Notes under the pieces: model-generated
Told to the model about the DNA's origin: nothing
Seen by the model: the letters and a program-made list of their open reading frames with translations, nothing else
The model's database searches: none
NCBI RefSeq assembly: GCF_002104995.1
Contig: NW_024468249.1
Span: 1,674,001 to 1,738,000 of the forward strand
DNA from: Linderina pennispora
Taxonomy: Eukaryota > Kickxellomycota > Kickxellomycetes > Kickxellales > Kickxellaceae
Length of the DNA: 64,000 bases
Direction of reading: 5' to 3'
Program-made: the position numbers and the translations under genes
Shown here: piece after piece, positions 32,128 to 43,078 of the stretch
Layout: every line of letters starts with the position of its first letter
How positions within the stretch are numbered: position 1 is the stretch's first letter

Positions 32128-33625
32128 TCATTGGACGCCCGGATGGCGTTCGCCGGCACACCCGAGGCGCTTTTGGATATCAATCTCCAGCTTGTGCTGC
32201 CGGGCCTCCCAGTAGTTCCCCCACCCAACACCCACATGCCCGGCACGCGAAATCAGCCCGTCCAGCGCCGCCGGGCGAGTCGGAGACATTGGCGGCAATG
32301 GCCGCAGACCCTGCTGGGCCTCGTCGCTGGCCGACCGATGGCGCGCGTGTGTGGACACTGCACGGCGGGTTGGGTTGCGAAGGGTTGTGCCGATCACCGA
32401 CGCGGCTTTGCGCGGCAGCGTCGATGCCTTGGCGACAAACTCTGCCAGCGGTGATAGCTCCAGCTCACCCGATGCCGACATGGGCGGCGAGGGGAAAGCT
32501 GCCAGCAGCATTGGTAGCAGCGGTGGTGCCTGCTTGGCACCAGCGCCACTGCATTCGCATGACGAGACGCAGTGCCATGGTGGCCTGTTGGTGACGATGT
32601 CTGTTGGCGATGGAACAGCCCTAATGTTGGCTGGTGCTCGGTATCGTGAGCGAAAATGTCATTGAGGCTCTCCCCTCCAGCAACCGCATCACCGCTGTCG
32701 TTCAGCGATGGACTGACCCCCGAGTCCCCCCGGAGCTCTCTCTTCTGCTGTTCGTGCGGCAGCTGCTCAAATAGACTGCTATGCAGGGGTGGGTGCCCGG
32801 TTGGACTGCTGCTATCGCGTAGCGCCCTGATCGCCGCCTCATGGCCACCTACCATTTCGTTGCATTCGGCCACAGCCGCGCGTATCTCGTGCTCCACTGA
32901 TGCCTGCGCCTGTGCCGTCCATTCGATCTGCTCTTGGCACCGCACGCCCATCTCCGCCAGGGCATCAATCTGGCGCTGCAGATCAGCAATCCTTCTCGCC
33001 ACGTCTGCATGTCTGGACGCCTGCCTCTGCTCGTTCTCTGCGGCCTTTGCGTGCACATCGTCTATCCGGCACTCGGCAGCCTCCACGTCGTCTTTGACGC
33101 CCTGCACAGCCTTTGCCAGCTGCTGGCGCTCGCTGCGCCATCGCATTCCATCGACATCCGCCATAGCCGCTTGTAGGCCATCCAGCTCTTCGCGCACCGC
33201 ATCGACGCTACGCTCGACCCTGTCGACGCGTGCGTCCACAGACACGCGCCGTTGCTGCCGGCCAGAGTACTTTGACTGCAGCTCTACCAGCGTCTCACGC
33301 AACTGGTCGACCAGCAGGGACTGGTCTTGCATGCGCCGCCGGTCGCGCTCAATTAGAGCCAGGCGCTGGTGCAGCTCGTCTTTCTCGTGCTCAAATGTTT
33401 CAAGGCGCTGTTGGAGGGCATGGTTCTGCGTGGCCAGAGACAGCCCCATCTGCGCAGCTGTCTGGAGCCGGGCAGTGGTCTCGCGCAGGATAGCCCTGAG
33501 CTCCGTGACATCATCGATTTGGTCAAAGTCTAGCAAAGCGGCTCTTAGTAGTTGCCTGGATATCAGCTCTTTGTGTACGCGCCTTGCTCACCGGGCTTAC
33601 CTGCGGACGGTGGCCGCTCGTCCAT
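32128..33625 (-). CDS. Coiled-coil protein with CC1-box-like motif
   Basis: Exon 1 (33625-33601) encodes MDERPPSA plus one base. A 71-base intron (33600-33530, GTAAGC to CTAG with CTAAG branch-like sequence) joins exon 2, making MDERPPSADFDQIDDVTELR. Residues about 19-51 read LRAILRETTARLQTAAQMG and continue LSLATQNHALQQRL. An AAxxG set in a coiled coil is the CC1-box of dynein-dynactin adaptors such as BICD, Spindly and HAP1/TRAK. A long coiled coil extends to about residue 240 (heptads through RIADLQRQIDALAEMG). A Ser/Pro-rich tail follows. A frame break near 32500 leads to a conserved-looking end (LAEFVAKASTLPRKAASVIG; NYWEARQHKLEIDIQKRLG). The stop is 32128, or about 32112 if one more base is wrong. 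The function proposed is inference. Confidence 0.65.
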
Positions 33626-34745
33626 TATTGATATAGTATCGATAGTTTTTTTAAAATAGCAGACGTGAAATGCAAAAAAAAGAGAAAAATACAAATAGTG
33701 CAAGAGTGAGGAAGAAACTGCAGGCAGGTCTGCCGCCCGCCTTCTGGGCAGCAATATTGAATCGTAAACAACAAATACAAAAAAGTTCAGGAAGCTTTCT
33801 AATCAGTGATCTGGTTCAAAGCCACAATCTTTTAATGAAAGCATCGGCGACAAGCCCCCTCAGTCGTGTCTGCCGGGCTGCACCGGAGAATAGAGCCGGC
33901 AACCTGAGTAAGCAAGCGGCCTTCCGTCTCCTCCACACAAGGTATGCGCAAAAAAAGCATGAGGACCAGTGTCCGTAAGCATAATTCCCCAATTTTCAAC
34001 GTTGCTGCTGGCCAGGATTTTCGGGAACGGAAGTGTAGTAGTGAGGCTATACCGCGGATAGCGTCTGCCTGGGCTGCGCATCCGCTGCTGAGTGCCAATA
34101 TAGCCCAGTCCCGCATGTGTGCGGGTTTTGGTCGGGCAAAAGAGAGGCGAAAATCCGCATTTCTAGGCAGGTACCTTTTTGCTTTTGCTTGTGAGACAAA
34201 ATTCAAAAGTGGTTCAAGCGAAACCCTGTGGCTAGCGCCTTTCTCATCCCCCAAAGTGTGAAGAAACGTACACGAGTGTGCGGTAGACTCACGAGGTACA
34301 CTTCTCCTCTGCACTGGATTGATTTCTCAGCTTTTTTCGACTACTTTTTCAGCTCCCTATCTATCGAGAGTCTTCCGTGGTTATTTTTTGGTTTTCCGGA
34401 AAAGGTATGCATATACAACACAGGGACGATTCGCATTCCCCTCCCCCGCATACTGTGCAGTTGATGGCCGAGCTGGCCGATCTCTCGGTATGGCGGTGCG
34501 GGGCCGGCCTTGGGCAGAAAAGGATGCCAGCTAATCTAGACCGTCTCCATGCCCATCCTTTGAAATAGTACACAAACAGCAGGAGCGCTAGGACGAATTC
34601 CTTGAAGGGGACGATCGCTGCTGATAGACACAGAGGCTCAGAATTTATTCCTTTTTATTCCTGCACAACAATCGCCTTTTCGCAAAATACTCGGAATACA
34701 ATCCGCATTTTTCCTTTCTTCTTATTCCCAAAACCCCCCTGACAG
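33626..34745. other. Intergenic region between divergent genes
   Basis: This 1.1-kb stretch must hold the promoters of the coiled-coil gene (minus) and the WD40 gene (plus). No coding region is supported. Confidence 0.5.
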
Positions 34746-37700
34746 ATGCATGCTAGCGAGGAACCGACAGCGGCGAGCAACGCACCGTCTTTGCACATCT
34801 CTACTTCACTTTCTCCACACAAGCACATTACCCACAGGAAAGGCGATAACGCGGACACCCTCGGCAGTGAAATTCCCCTGGGGCGTTCAACAGTCAACCG
34901 ATAGAGGCGCAGCAACTGAACGAGTCGTTTGAGCGCATCGCTATAGTACCGCGAGTCATGAAGAGCCGCGTCACAGAGGCAGTGGGCGGGGTGGTGGACA
35001 GCGTCTACAACATTGTCAGCTACGTCAACCCACTGGCAGCAAAGGCAGAACACAGCGAGGAGACGGTGGAGAGCAAGCCGGGAACGCCGCCGAGCATCAT
35101 GGGAGTGTCGTCAGGCAGCACGTCGGTGGCAGCAGATCATCGACGAGCGGCTGGTGGCGGATGCCAATGCGGACAACCCCGAGAACCAGCGGCCGCCGAC
35201 GCCGACCAAGAGCATGTTTTCCAGTATCCTGCGAATGCCGGCAGCGCCGGTCACAGACCCGTCCAAACACGCCAGCAATGCCGAGTACAAGCAGGCAGTG
35301 AGAAACGACCCGGTGTCGATGAATGTGTCGCAGCGCACGGGCCACCAGTTCCGGCCGGGCGCCGAGGAGAAGCGGCGGTACATGCGGCGCATGAGCAAGG
35401 CGCCGCAGCTGAACCTACCAGCGTGGCACCAGGGAGCGGTAGCCGAGGAGATCGGGCAGGAGCCGCGGGGCAGCAGCGACGAGTCGGACGAGTCGGACGA
35501 CGAGGGCGAGCCAGGGCTGGATGCAAACGAGGTTGGTGCGGCGGCCATGGCCGAGCACTATGCGCATGCAGCCGAGAACCAGCGGTCGGACATGAAGACG
35601 CGGGCGGTGGAGCCCTGGCGGTTCATCATCCCGCGCGTCAAGCGCGTCAAGCGGCGGGCGCTCTGGCGGCTGTTCTTGGCGCAGGAGATTGCACCAGTGG
35701 TGTATGACGAGGCTGGCAGCGGAAGCCGGCAGCATACAGCAAGGCCGGCTAGCCGGTCCATGGCTCCTAGCAGCCCATCCAGTCCAGGCATGTCGCCGCA
35801 GCGGTCGCGCAACCCGTCGGCAGGCCACCCCAACATCCCAGGCAACGACCAGACGGTGCTGGACTCGGGCAATCTGCGGCGGCGGATGCTGGAAACGGCG
35901 GCGGCAAAGCACGGCTCGGTGGCTGCCAGCGATATGGACGGCGCACGGACACTACGCACCAAGCCAAGCCACGCGTCGCAGTTCAGCCAGCAGATGGAGC
36001 TGAACGCCGAGCCGGCAAAGCAAACGAAGCCGCAGAGCACCGGTATCTGGACGATGGAGTTCAGCGCGTGCGGGCGGTACCTGGCTGCAGGCGGCCAGGA
36101 CGGCGTGGTGCGCATCTGGCGCATTGCGGCGTTTGCACGTGAGCAGGCGCGCGACAAGCAGCAGAAGGAGGCGGAGCTGCCGACATCGCGCGCACGGCCC
36201 GCGGCTCGTGATCCGCACCGAGCCGAGCCTGGCGCACACAAGCGGTCGTCGACGGTGTATATCGACGGCAAGGACATTCTGCCGTATGCGAACTCGGCGC
36301 CGATAAGCAAGAGCGGCAAACACAGCCGGTCGGTGTCGGTCGGGCAGCCGCTGCTCAGCCCGCGGTCGCAGTCCTACGTGCCCGACCAGGCCGCGCTGAG
36401 CCAGTTCCCGCTGGTCGACGACGCCGCGCAGCAGCCCGGCGACGTGCCTGGCTCGCCAACGTCCTCGCGCGCCGACTCACTGACGCGGCGACTGCGCATC
36501 GGCGTCGCAGGCGCAGCTGCACCCGATGCACGCGTACGAAGCTGCTGGAGCCAGTGCCGTTCCGGTCCTATGTCGGACATTCGTCGGACATTCTGGCGCT
36601 GGCATGGTCCAAGAACGGGTTCCTGCTGTCGGCGTCGATGGACCGCACGGTGCGGCTCTGGCACCCGCACCGCCCCGAGTGTCTGTGCACCTTCCGGCAC
36701 CGCGATATTGTGACGTCGGTCGCGTTCAACCCGCGCGACGACCGGACGTTCATCTCTGGGTCGCTGGACTGCAAGCTGCGGCTGTGGGATATCCCGGCAC
36801 GGTCTGTCCGGCATTGGACGAAACTGCCTGACGGCCAGATGGTGACATCAGTGGCTTTTACCAGCCCACGCGGCGACCACATCGTGGCCGGTACGTACCG
36901 GGGTATGTGTGTGTTCTATGCCGCCGACGGCCTAGCTGTCCAGGGCCGTATGCACGCGCGCTCGTCGCGTGGCCGCAATGCCAAGGGCAGCAAGATCACC
37001 GGCTTCGCCTACCTGCCCACCGGCGCCATGACGCCGCAGCTGGCCCGACGCCTGGGGCTGGATGGTGAGCAGAGCGAGCCAGGTTACCAGCTGCTGGTCT
37101 CGAGCAATGACTCGCGCCTGCGCATGTTCAACCTGCAGTCGCGCCAGCTGGACCGCAAGTACAAGGGCCATGCCAACGCGTCGAGCCAGGCCTACGCGCG
37201 CCTGAGCTCCGACGGCCGCTATGTGATCTCGGGCTCCGAGGACCACAACATCTACGTGTGGTCGGCTGCCCAGGACAACGCCGCCACTGTGTCCACACAC
37301 CCCAACAGCGACCACATTCGCCGTGTCAAGGGCAGCGCCTCCGCCCACCCCCCGCCCACTCCCACCGCCAGCACCGCCAAGTCGCAGGAGAAGCAGCTCT
37401 TTGGCACACTGTTTGTACGCCGCAAGACTGCCATCGAAGGAGCCGGCGAATCGAGCAGCACGCATGCTGAGAGCGAGACCCCGGGCGAGTGGGAGAGCCT
37501 GGATGGCCGGGTTGAGGAAAAGTCCATCTACGAGTACTTCCCCGCCCACGATGCTGCCGTCTCGGCCGCCCTGTTCGCGCCTGCCAGCACCCTGCAGTAC
37601 CTTGCCGCCCACGACGACCCGATCCTGTCGCGCCGCAAGATGCGTACCACCAACGGCTCGGGCGAGGTCGAGAACCTGCTCCCCCCGCAGTCCAATGCCA

Positions 37701-38431
37701 CCTTTGGTGCCCGCGATGCCTCTGCCAGTAGCCTGCCCACGGCCAGCGATGACAATCTGGTTGAAGATACGACTGCTATCATTGTGTCTGCCGACACATG
37801 CGGCAACATCCGCGTGTTCCGCAAGGACATCAATGTGCACCACATGTACACCCAGGACAATAGTGCATCGAGAACATCGTTGTTGCTCAAGCACCGTGGC
37901 AGCCGAGCGTCGCTGAGAGACCGGATTTCTCAGCACACCCGGTCAGTCTCCAGCGAGGCTGGCGGGCTGGCCGCATCGCACCGCCACCAGGGCCGCCACG
38001 ACACTGCGGTGCAGAACATCCCTGTGGCATCATCCGAGTCTGCCCAGCCGCGCGCCGCACCGGGGCCTCCCAAGGAACTCATGTCAGCGAAGACGTCGTT
38101 CTGGAGCAAGCTGAGCCGCCGCAAGTCGCAGAACAACCGCCGCTCCTCAGCTGTCATCCACCACTCGCAGACCATCGCGGGGAATGTTGTCGCAGCGACT
38201 GTGACCCCGGCCCTGCTGGCGGGCGGCGCTCGTGCTCGCAAGGCCCTGCCCGATGCATCGCATTCCGACGGCGAGGCCGATGGTGCCAGTGCTTGCGAGT
38301 ACTGCGGTCACCATGGTTTCGTCGAGTTTGATGTTTCGTCGCCTCAGGCAAATGACGGCGCCAAGGCTGCGGCAGCGCCCAAGCTCGCTGTGTGCGAGAA
38401 CTGCAAGCGCGTCAAAAACATGCCAAAGTAA
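34746..38431 (+). CDS. WDR44/Dgr2-like WD40-repeat protein with Cys-pair tail
   Basis: About 1220 residues when frames are joined. The start at 34746 (MHASEEPTAASNAPS) is chosen because coding character continues through IEAQQLNESFERIAIVPRVM after one missing base near 34897. The N-terminal half is low-complexity with a conserved core (ENQRPPTPTKSMFSSILRMP; EPWRFIIPRVKRVKRRALW). WD repeats begin at GIWTMEFSACGRYLAAGGQD and resume at SYVGHSSDILALAWSKNGFL, MDRTVRLWHPHRPECLCTF, then LDCKLRLWDIP, matching the WDR44 family repeat for repeat. A later blade reads DGRYVISGSEDHNIYVW. The tail carries two CX2C pairs (CEYC and CENC) about 35 residues apart, like a zinc ribbon. Other breaks are near 35135 and 36535. 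Human WDR44 binds Rab11; yeast Dgr2 is poorly understood. Confidence 0.82.
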
Positions 38432-38876
38432 CACAATTTCAATTATGCTAGCATGTCAGATATTTGTGGTCGGCACATCGACACAACTCATACCACCATC
38501 CCTAGCAGCCCAACACAAAGTGGCACCCACCGCAGAGTTGCGCCTAAAGGCCAGCAAGGGTTCTCTGAGCCTCGGTAAGGGTGAAGTCATTTTTTGCGGA
38601 CAGCAGCAGCCAGAGCGCTAGTCCCTGCTGGTGCGACACGATCTGTGCACGTGATTGGCCCAGAAGCATGTCCGAACCCAAGCTCTTTTTGGCAGAGCGC
38701 CGCATTAGCGGGCGGTCTCAGCGCTCTGGAATGTTTTTGCTCTGTGCTTGCGCTCTTTGCTTCTATTCACCCAAGCTCTAATTCCTTTCCCGCTCCTTTC
38801 TTTTCCCGCTCCTTTCCTTGCATTCTTTTTTGTTAGCTGCCAGGCTGGTGCGGTTTGACCACAATTTCAGCAAAAC
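38432..38876. other. Intergenic region before the ANTH gene
   Basis: No gene is supported. A C/T-rich leader with two TTTCCCGCTCCTTTC-type direct repeats (about 38785-38817) precedes the ATG at 38877. Confidence 0.5.
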
Positions 38877-41111
38877 ATGGAAAAGGCCGTTTTCAAGGCA
38901 ACACGGAAAGATGCTGTGCATCCAAAGCAGAAACATGTCGACAGTAAGTTCTGTACTTTCCTCGCTGAGACCCACCCTGTGCACAATAGCAGGCGCACCT
39001 GTTCGCAATTCTGACAAACCCCGAAAATGTAGCACTGATTCAAATGACATGGTCGGGTGCATCTATGGAGGAGCTGTTTATGCTCATTCAGGACCGCTTC
39101 TCGGAAGCCAACTGGGTAGTAAGTATATCGCTGTCCCCCACACCGGAGACGGAGGGAGGACCCATGCTCACACATCGCTCCAGAACGCCACGAACAGGCT
39201 GCACCGGCTGTCCCGCCTCACCCTAACAGGAGAAGGGGGTGCACCTGCTGACTCTTGGCATCATGCAGCCATGGTACTAACCAGATTGTTCGCCTGGTGG
39301 GATAGATATCGTTCAAAGCACTTATCGTGGTGCACATTCTCATGCACGAGGGCAACGGCGCTGTGATCTACGACTACCTTGTTAGCCACCCGAACGCTCT
39401 AGACATGACCCGCTTCCGCGACCGCCACGGCACAAAAGGTAAAAAAACATGAAGCTTGCCAATGCACACTGGCTTTTGAATCGCTAAGGGGAGAGTGTTT
39501 ATCTAACCAGGTTAGACCGCTCTATTCTAGGTGTCTCGGCGTTTGAACAGAGCAAGAATGTCCGCACGTACGCCTCGTATCTCAACGACAAGGTTCTGGC
39601 CTTCAAGGCGATTCGCCTTGACCATGTGGCAGCAAAGAATCCGGCTGGCTCGCAGATCTACGCAAAGAATACGACGGACGTGAAGTTTCTCCTTTTGGAG
39701 GTGTCCACAGTGCAGAAGCAGCTCCACTCGGTGCTGAAGAACCGCTTCGATTCGGACACCCTGGACAACGAGACCACATTCTCTGCCTTCCGGTACTGCC
39801 TGCGCGACATGCTCAAGCTGTTCCAGGTTATGAACCTTGGTGTCATGAAGATGCTAAAGATCTACTTTGAGGTACGCGAAGACGACATGCGGCGTTCGCT
39901 GGATCTCTACAAGCGCTTTGTCAAGCTGACTGACCGCGCTGACGAGTATCTAAAGATCGCGCGCCGCTTTGAGGCCATATTCGGCTTCACCATTCCGAAC
40001 CTGACCCATGCGCCGCTGTCGCTGTCCCGCGCGCTCGAGGACTTTTTGAACATGTCGGCGGACGAGCGCACCAGCACCGTGGGCGAGATGAAAAAGCATG
40101 CAAAGAAGCCCACGTCACCGCAGCCTGCCGACGAGACCGCTCCTGCCAATGCGCCCCGGGCCATGTCGCGCACTGGGACTTCCGGAAGTAGCACAGCAGC
40201 GCGCAATAAACCCGATTACGGCCTGCGGCTGAAGCCCGAGCTGACGGCAATGTCAGGCAACTCTGCGGCATCGCCGATCCCGGCCAAGACCACGACGACG
40301 CCAACATCGATGACAGCGGGCACCGTGCGGACTCCGCGGGACAACTCCACGAGTAGCCAGTCGAAGCGGCCACCCGAGGCAAAGAAGGAAGCGGTAGCTG
40401 AGAAAGATTTTATCGACTTCTTCTCGAGCCTTGACGACGAGACTGTTGCTGCTACTGACAACACCATCAACGTTCACGAGCAGGTGGCCGTATCGGCAGG
40501 CACTGGTGTTGATCTGTCGCTGATGCAGCAGCAGCAGCAGCAGATTGCAAGCAATGCCAACGATCTGGAGGCCATGTTCCAGGCTCTTAGCAATCCGTTT
40601 GCAGCGCAAAACATAGGCACGCCGGCAGCAACCACTGGCGGTGCCAGCGATAGCGGACAGCAGCAGGCGTTCTTTAGCATGGATCAGAACCAGAGCGCTG
40701 TGGCGTTCCAGCAGCTGCCCGCTGCATCGTCGCCCTTTGGCGCTGTCAGCAATAATCTGGCTGGTGTGCAGTCGACGCCGCAGCTCGTTGGTGCCACTAT
40801 GAACAGCGTGTCCGCGCCAATGCCCAACTTTGCCGATATGGCGGCCGTCAGTAGCACGCCCTTTGGAAATGGCATGAATGGCAGCGCATCGGCAGCAATG
40901 TCTTCCCCCAGTCCATTCCAGACTGGCGCCATGGCTACCTCACAGCCTGCACCATTTGGCGATGTCTCTGCCAATAACCCGTTCCGCCAGTCAATGTTCC
41001 CGCAAAACGATGTACAGGCACAAGCCATTACCAACCAAATGGCGCAAATGGGCTTCCAGCAGCAACAAATGCCAAACGCCGCAAACACGATCAGCAGCAT
41101 GCCGACACAAT

Positions 41112-41152
<41 letters not shown>

Positions 41153-41497
41153 CAACCACTACCATCACAGCAGTCGCAGATGTCGTACAACCCGTTCACG
41201 CAGCGGCAGACCATGTTTGTTAGCGACCAGAATACCCACCAGCATGGTGCAATCCCGGACTTTGGCTCGCCATTTGGAAGCACCACCAATACAGGCATGG
41301 CTGCGGGTAGCATGCAGACCAGTACCTCCCTCTTTGCTACTAGCGCCAATACGTCCGCAGTATCGCCATTCGGGAACATGGGCGGCGCTGCGACCGCCCA
41401 GCAGCAGCAGCAGCAGCCGGTACCAGCGAGTTCTGCATCACAGCTGCAGAACCACATCAACAATGGCAATTTTGCTGACTTTGACTTTTTCAAATAA
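38877..41497 (+). CDS. AP180/CALM-type clathrin adaptor (ANTH domain)
   Basis: Endocytic adaptor that binds PI(4,5)P2 and clathrin/EH proteins; homologue of yeast Yap1801/Yap1802. Exon 1 (38877-38943) gives MEKAVFKATRKDAVHPKQKH, including the basic lipid-binding motif. Exon 2 (38993-39118) begins AHLFAILTNPENVALIQ. Exon 3 (39306-39438) carries FKALIVVHILMHEGNG. Exon 4 runs from 39531. Introns 2 and 3 splice in phase. Intron 1 (49 bases) leaves a one-base phase mismatch, so a base is probably wrong near 38943 or 38993. The ANTH domain ends at about residue 280. The tail is unstructured with NPF motifs (LSNPFAAQ, ANNPFRQ, SYNPFTQ) for EH-domain proteins, SPFG-type repeats and a 14-Gln run (41114-41155). 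It ends FADFDFFK. Confidence 0.92.
41114..41155 (+). repeat. CAG/CAA trinucleotide run (14 Gln)
   Basis: Ten CAG followed by four CAA codons within the ANTH-protein tail. It is likely length-variable between strains. Confidence 0.9.
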
Positions 41498-41899
41498 TAT
41501 GCCACACTTCATGGCACCATGCCTCTTTCTAGCACAGCACGGTCTGCTGATAGTGCTATCATAGGACTGAGGAGCCAGCTCCCGGTCCCTCCAATTGCTT
41601 CTTGCGATGCGGCGATACCATGCGGAGAGCTGTTGGAGAACAGTAGCCACGGTCCGGCATGTGGCAATGCAGCACAGACTGATGAAGCGTTTATCTACTT
41701 TTTTGGGGTGGAATCATTCAGCCTCAGCAATCCTACTGCACTCCCCCTCGGATCGTCTGTTTGGTCGCTGTTTCAAACACATTTCAGCCGCTGTCTTGCC
41801 TTTGGCGTTCCGCACCAATATTTTCTTCTTTTTGTCTTTGAATTATTTTGCCAATTTCTCTCTCTCTTCAGTTCAAGGACTCCCCCTGCTTCCTTCGCC
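41498..41899. other. Intergenic region before the SDR gene
   Basis: It is open in the SDR frame back to 41519, but reads as leader: pyrimidine-rich just before 41900 and without SDR-like sequence. No separate gene is seen. Confidence 0.5.
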
Positions 41900-42973
41900 A
41901 TGACGCTCGCATCTGTCGCCAATACTATCCAAAGCATGGTTCTATCCAGGACCAACACTGGCAGCAAGCCCCTCGTGCTGCTTGCATCCGGTGCCCAGCT
42001 GTTTACAGATATTTCGTACGGTCTGCTCAGCAAAATTGATCGCTCCGTTCCCTCTGCTTCCAGCCGTATCGACCGCATTCTGATGGACCACCGCGACGCG
42101 CATAGAGACGATACTGCAGATGTGCAGAAGGTTGCAATCGTGACTGGCGCCAACTCTGGCATTGGGTTTGTGACTGCCAACGCGCTTGCACGGGCTGGAT
42201 ACCAGACTATCCTGGCATGCCGGAACCCAGAGCTGGCGCAGGAGGCGCTTGACACGCTGAAGCGGCAGACTGGGCTCGAGAACTTTGAGGTGATGCAGTT
42301 GGATCTGGCGTCGCTGGAATCAGTTAACGGGTTCGTCAAGCAGTTCAAGGCCAAGTACGAGACGCTGGACATCTTGGTTAACAATGCCGGCGTGATGATG
42401 TGTCCGTACTCGCAGACCAAGGACGGCACTGAGATGCAGTTTGGTATCAACCATATCGGCCATTTTGCGCTAACTACGCAGTTGCTTGATTCTCTGAAGG
42501 CGGCCAAGGGTGGTGCCCGTATCGTCAACGTCGCATCTCTGGCATCGTATATGACGACTGGTATTGACTACAGCGCAATTGAGGACAAGGAAAACTACGA
42601 CCGCAACAACAACTACGCGATGGCAAAGCTCGCCAACGTCACGTTCTCGAACGCACTTGCGCGCAAGCTCCAGGGCACCAACGTCACTGTAAACTCGCTG
42701 CATCCGGGATCGATCAAGACAAACTTGACACGCCATGTGGGAACTGGTGCCATCATGGACACAATCTTCAACATGGTGCTGATTGATGCCCAGGCGGGGG
42801 CGCTGACATCGATTTACCTGGCACTGTCGCCAGACGTGGAGGGCGCTTCGGGCAAGTACTATTCGCGTTGCGAGGCAACGAACCCGCACCCAAAGGCCTT
42901 GGATGAGGCTGAGCAGGACAGGCTCTGGAAGTACTCTGAGAACCTAGTCGCCAAAAAACACGCATCGATGTAA
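41900..42973 (+). CDS. Short-chain dehydrogenase/reductase, retinol-dehydrogenase-like
   Basis: An NAD(P)-dependent oxidoreductase of 357 residues. I start at the ATG at 41900 (MTLASVANTIQSMVL). An N-terminal extension of about 75 residues, with a moderately hydrophobic segment (PLVLLASGAQLFTDISYGLL) that may anchor it to a membrane, precedes the Rossmann fold. Cofactor motif is TGANSGIG. Further landmarks are DILVNNAGVM, the catalytic Ser region IVNVASLASY and the YAMAK active-site Tyr/Lys, followed by NSLHPGSIKTNL. An Arg after the first motif region (ACRNPELA) suggests NADP preference. This arrangement is typical of RDH11/12-like and WW-oxidoreductase-like SDRs. Substrate is unknown. The frame is intact. 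Confidence 0.9.
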   Translation: MTLASVANTIQSMVLSRTNTGSKPLVLLASGAQLFTDISYGLLSKIDRSVPSASSRIDRILMDHRDAHRDDTADVQKVAIVTGANSGIGFVTANALARAGYQTILACRNPELAQEALDTLKRQTGLENFEVMQLDLASLESVNGFVKQFKAKYETLDILVNNAGVMMCPYSQTKDGTEMQFGINHIGHFALTTQLLDSLKAAKGGARIVNVASLASYMTTGIDYSAIEDKENYDRNNNYAMAKLANVTFSNALARKLQGTNVTVNSLHPGSIKTNLTRHVGTGAIMDTIFNMVLIDAQAGALTSIYLALSPDVEGASGKYYSRCEATNPHPKALDEAEQDRLWKYSENLVAKKHASM

Positions 42974-43078
42974 TGCTGCAGAGCGTAACCCAGGACAATG
43001 CACGTAATCGGCAGGGGTTGTGCACATGAAGGTCTATTAAACTTCCCTTTAAAATTTCCAACATGAAGCCTCCTGTGT

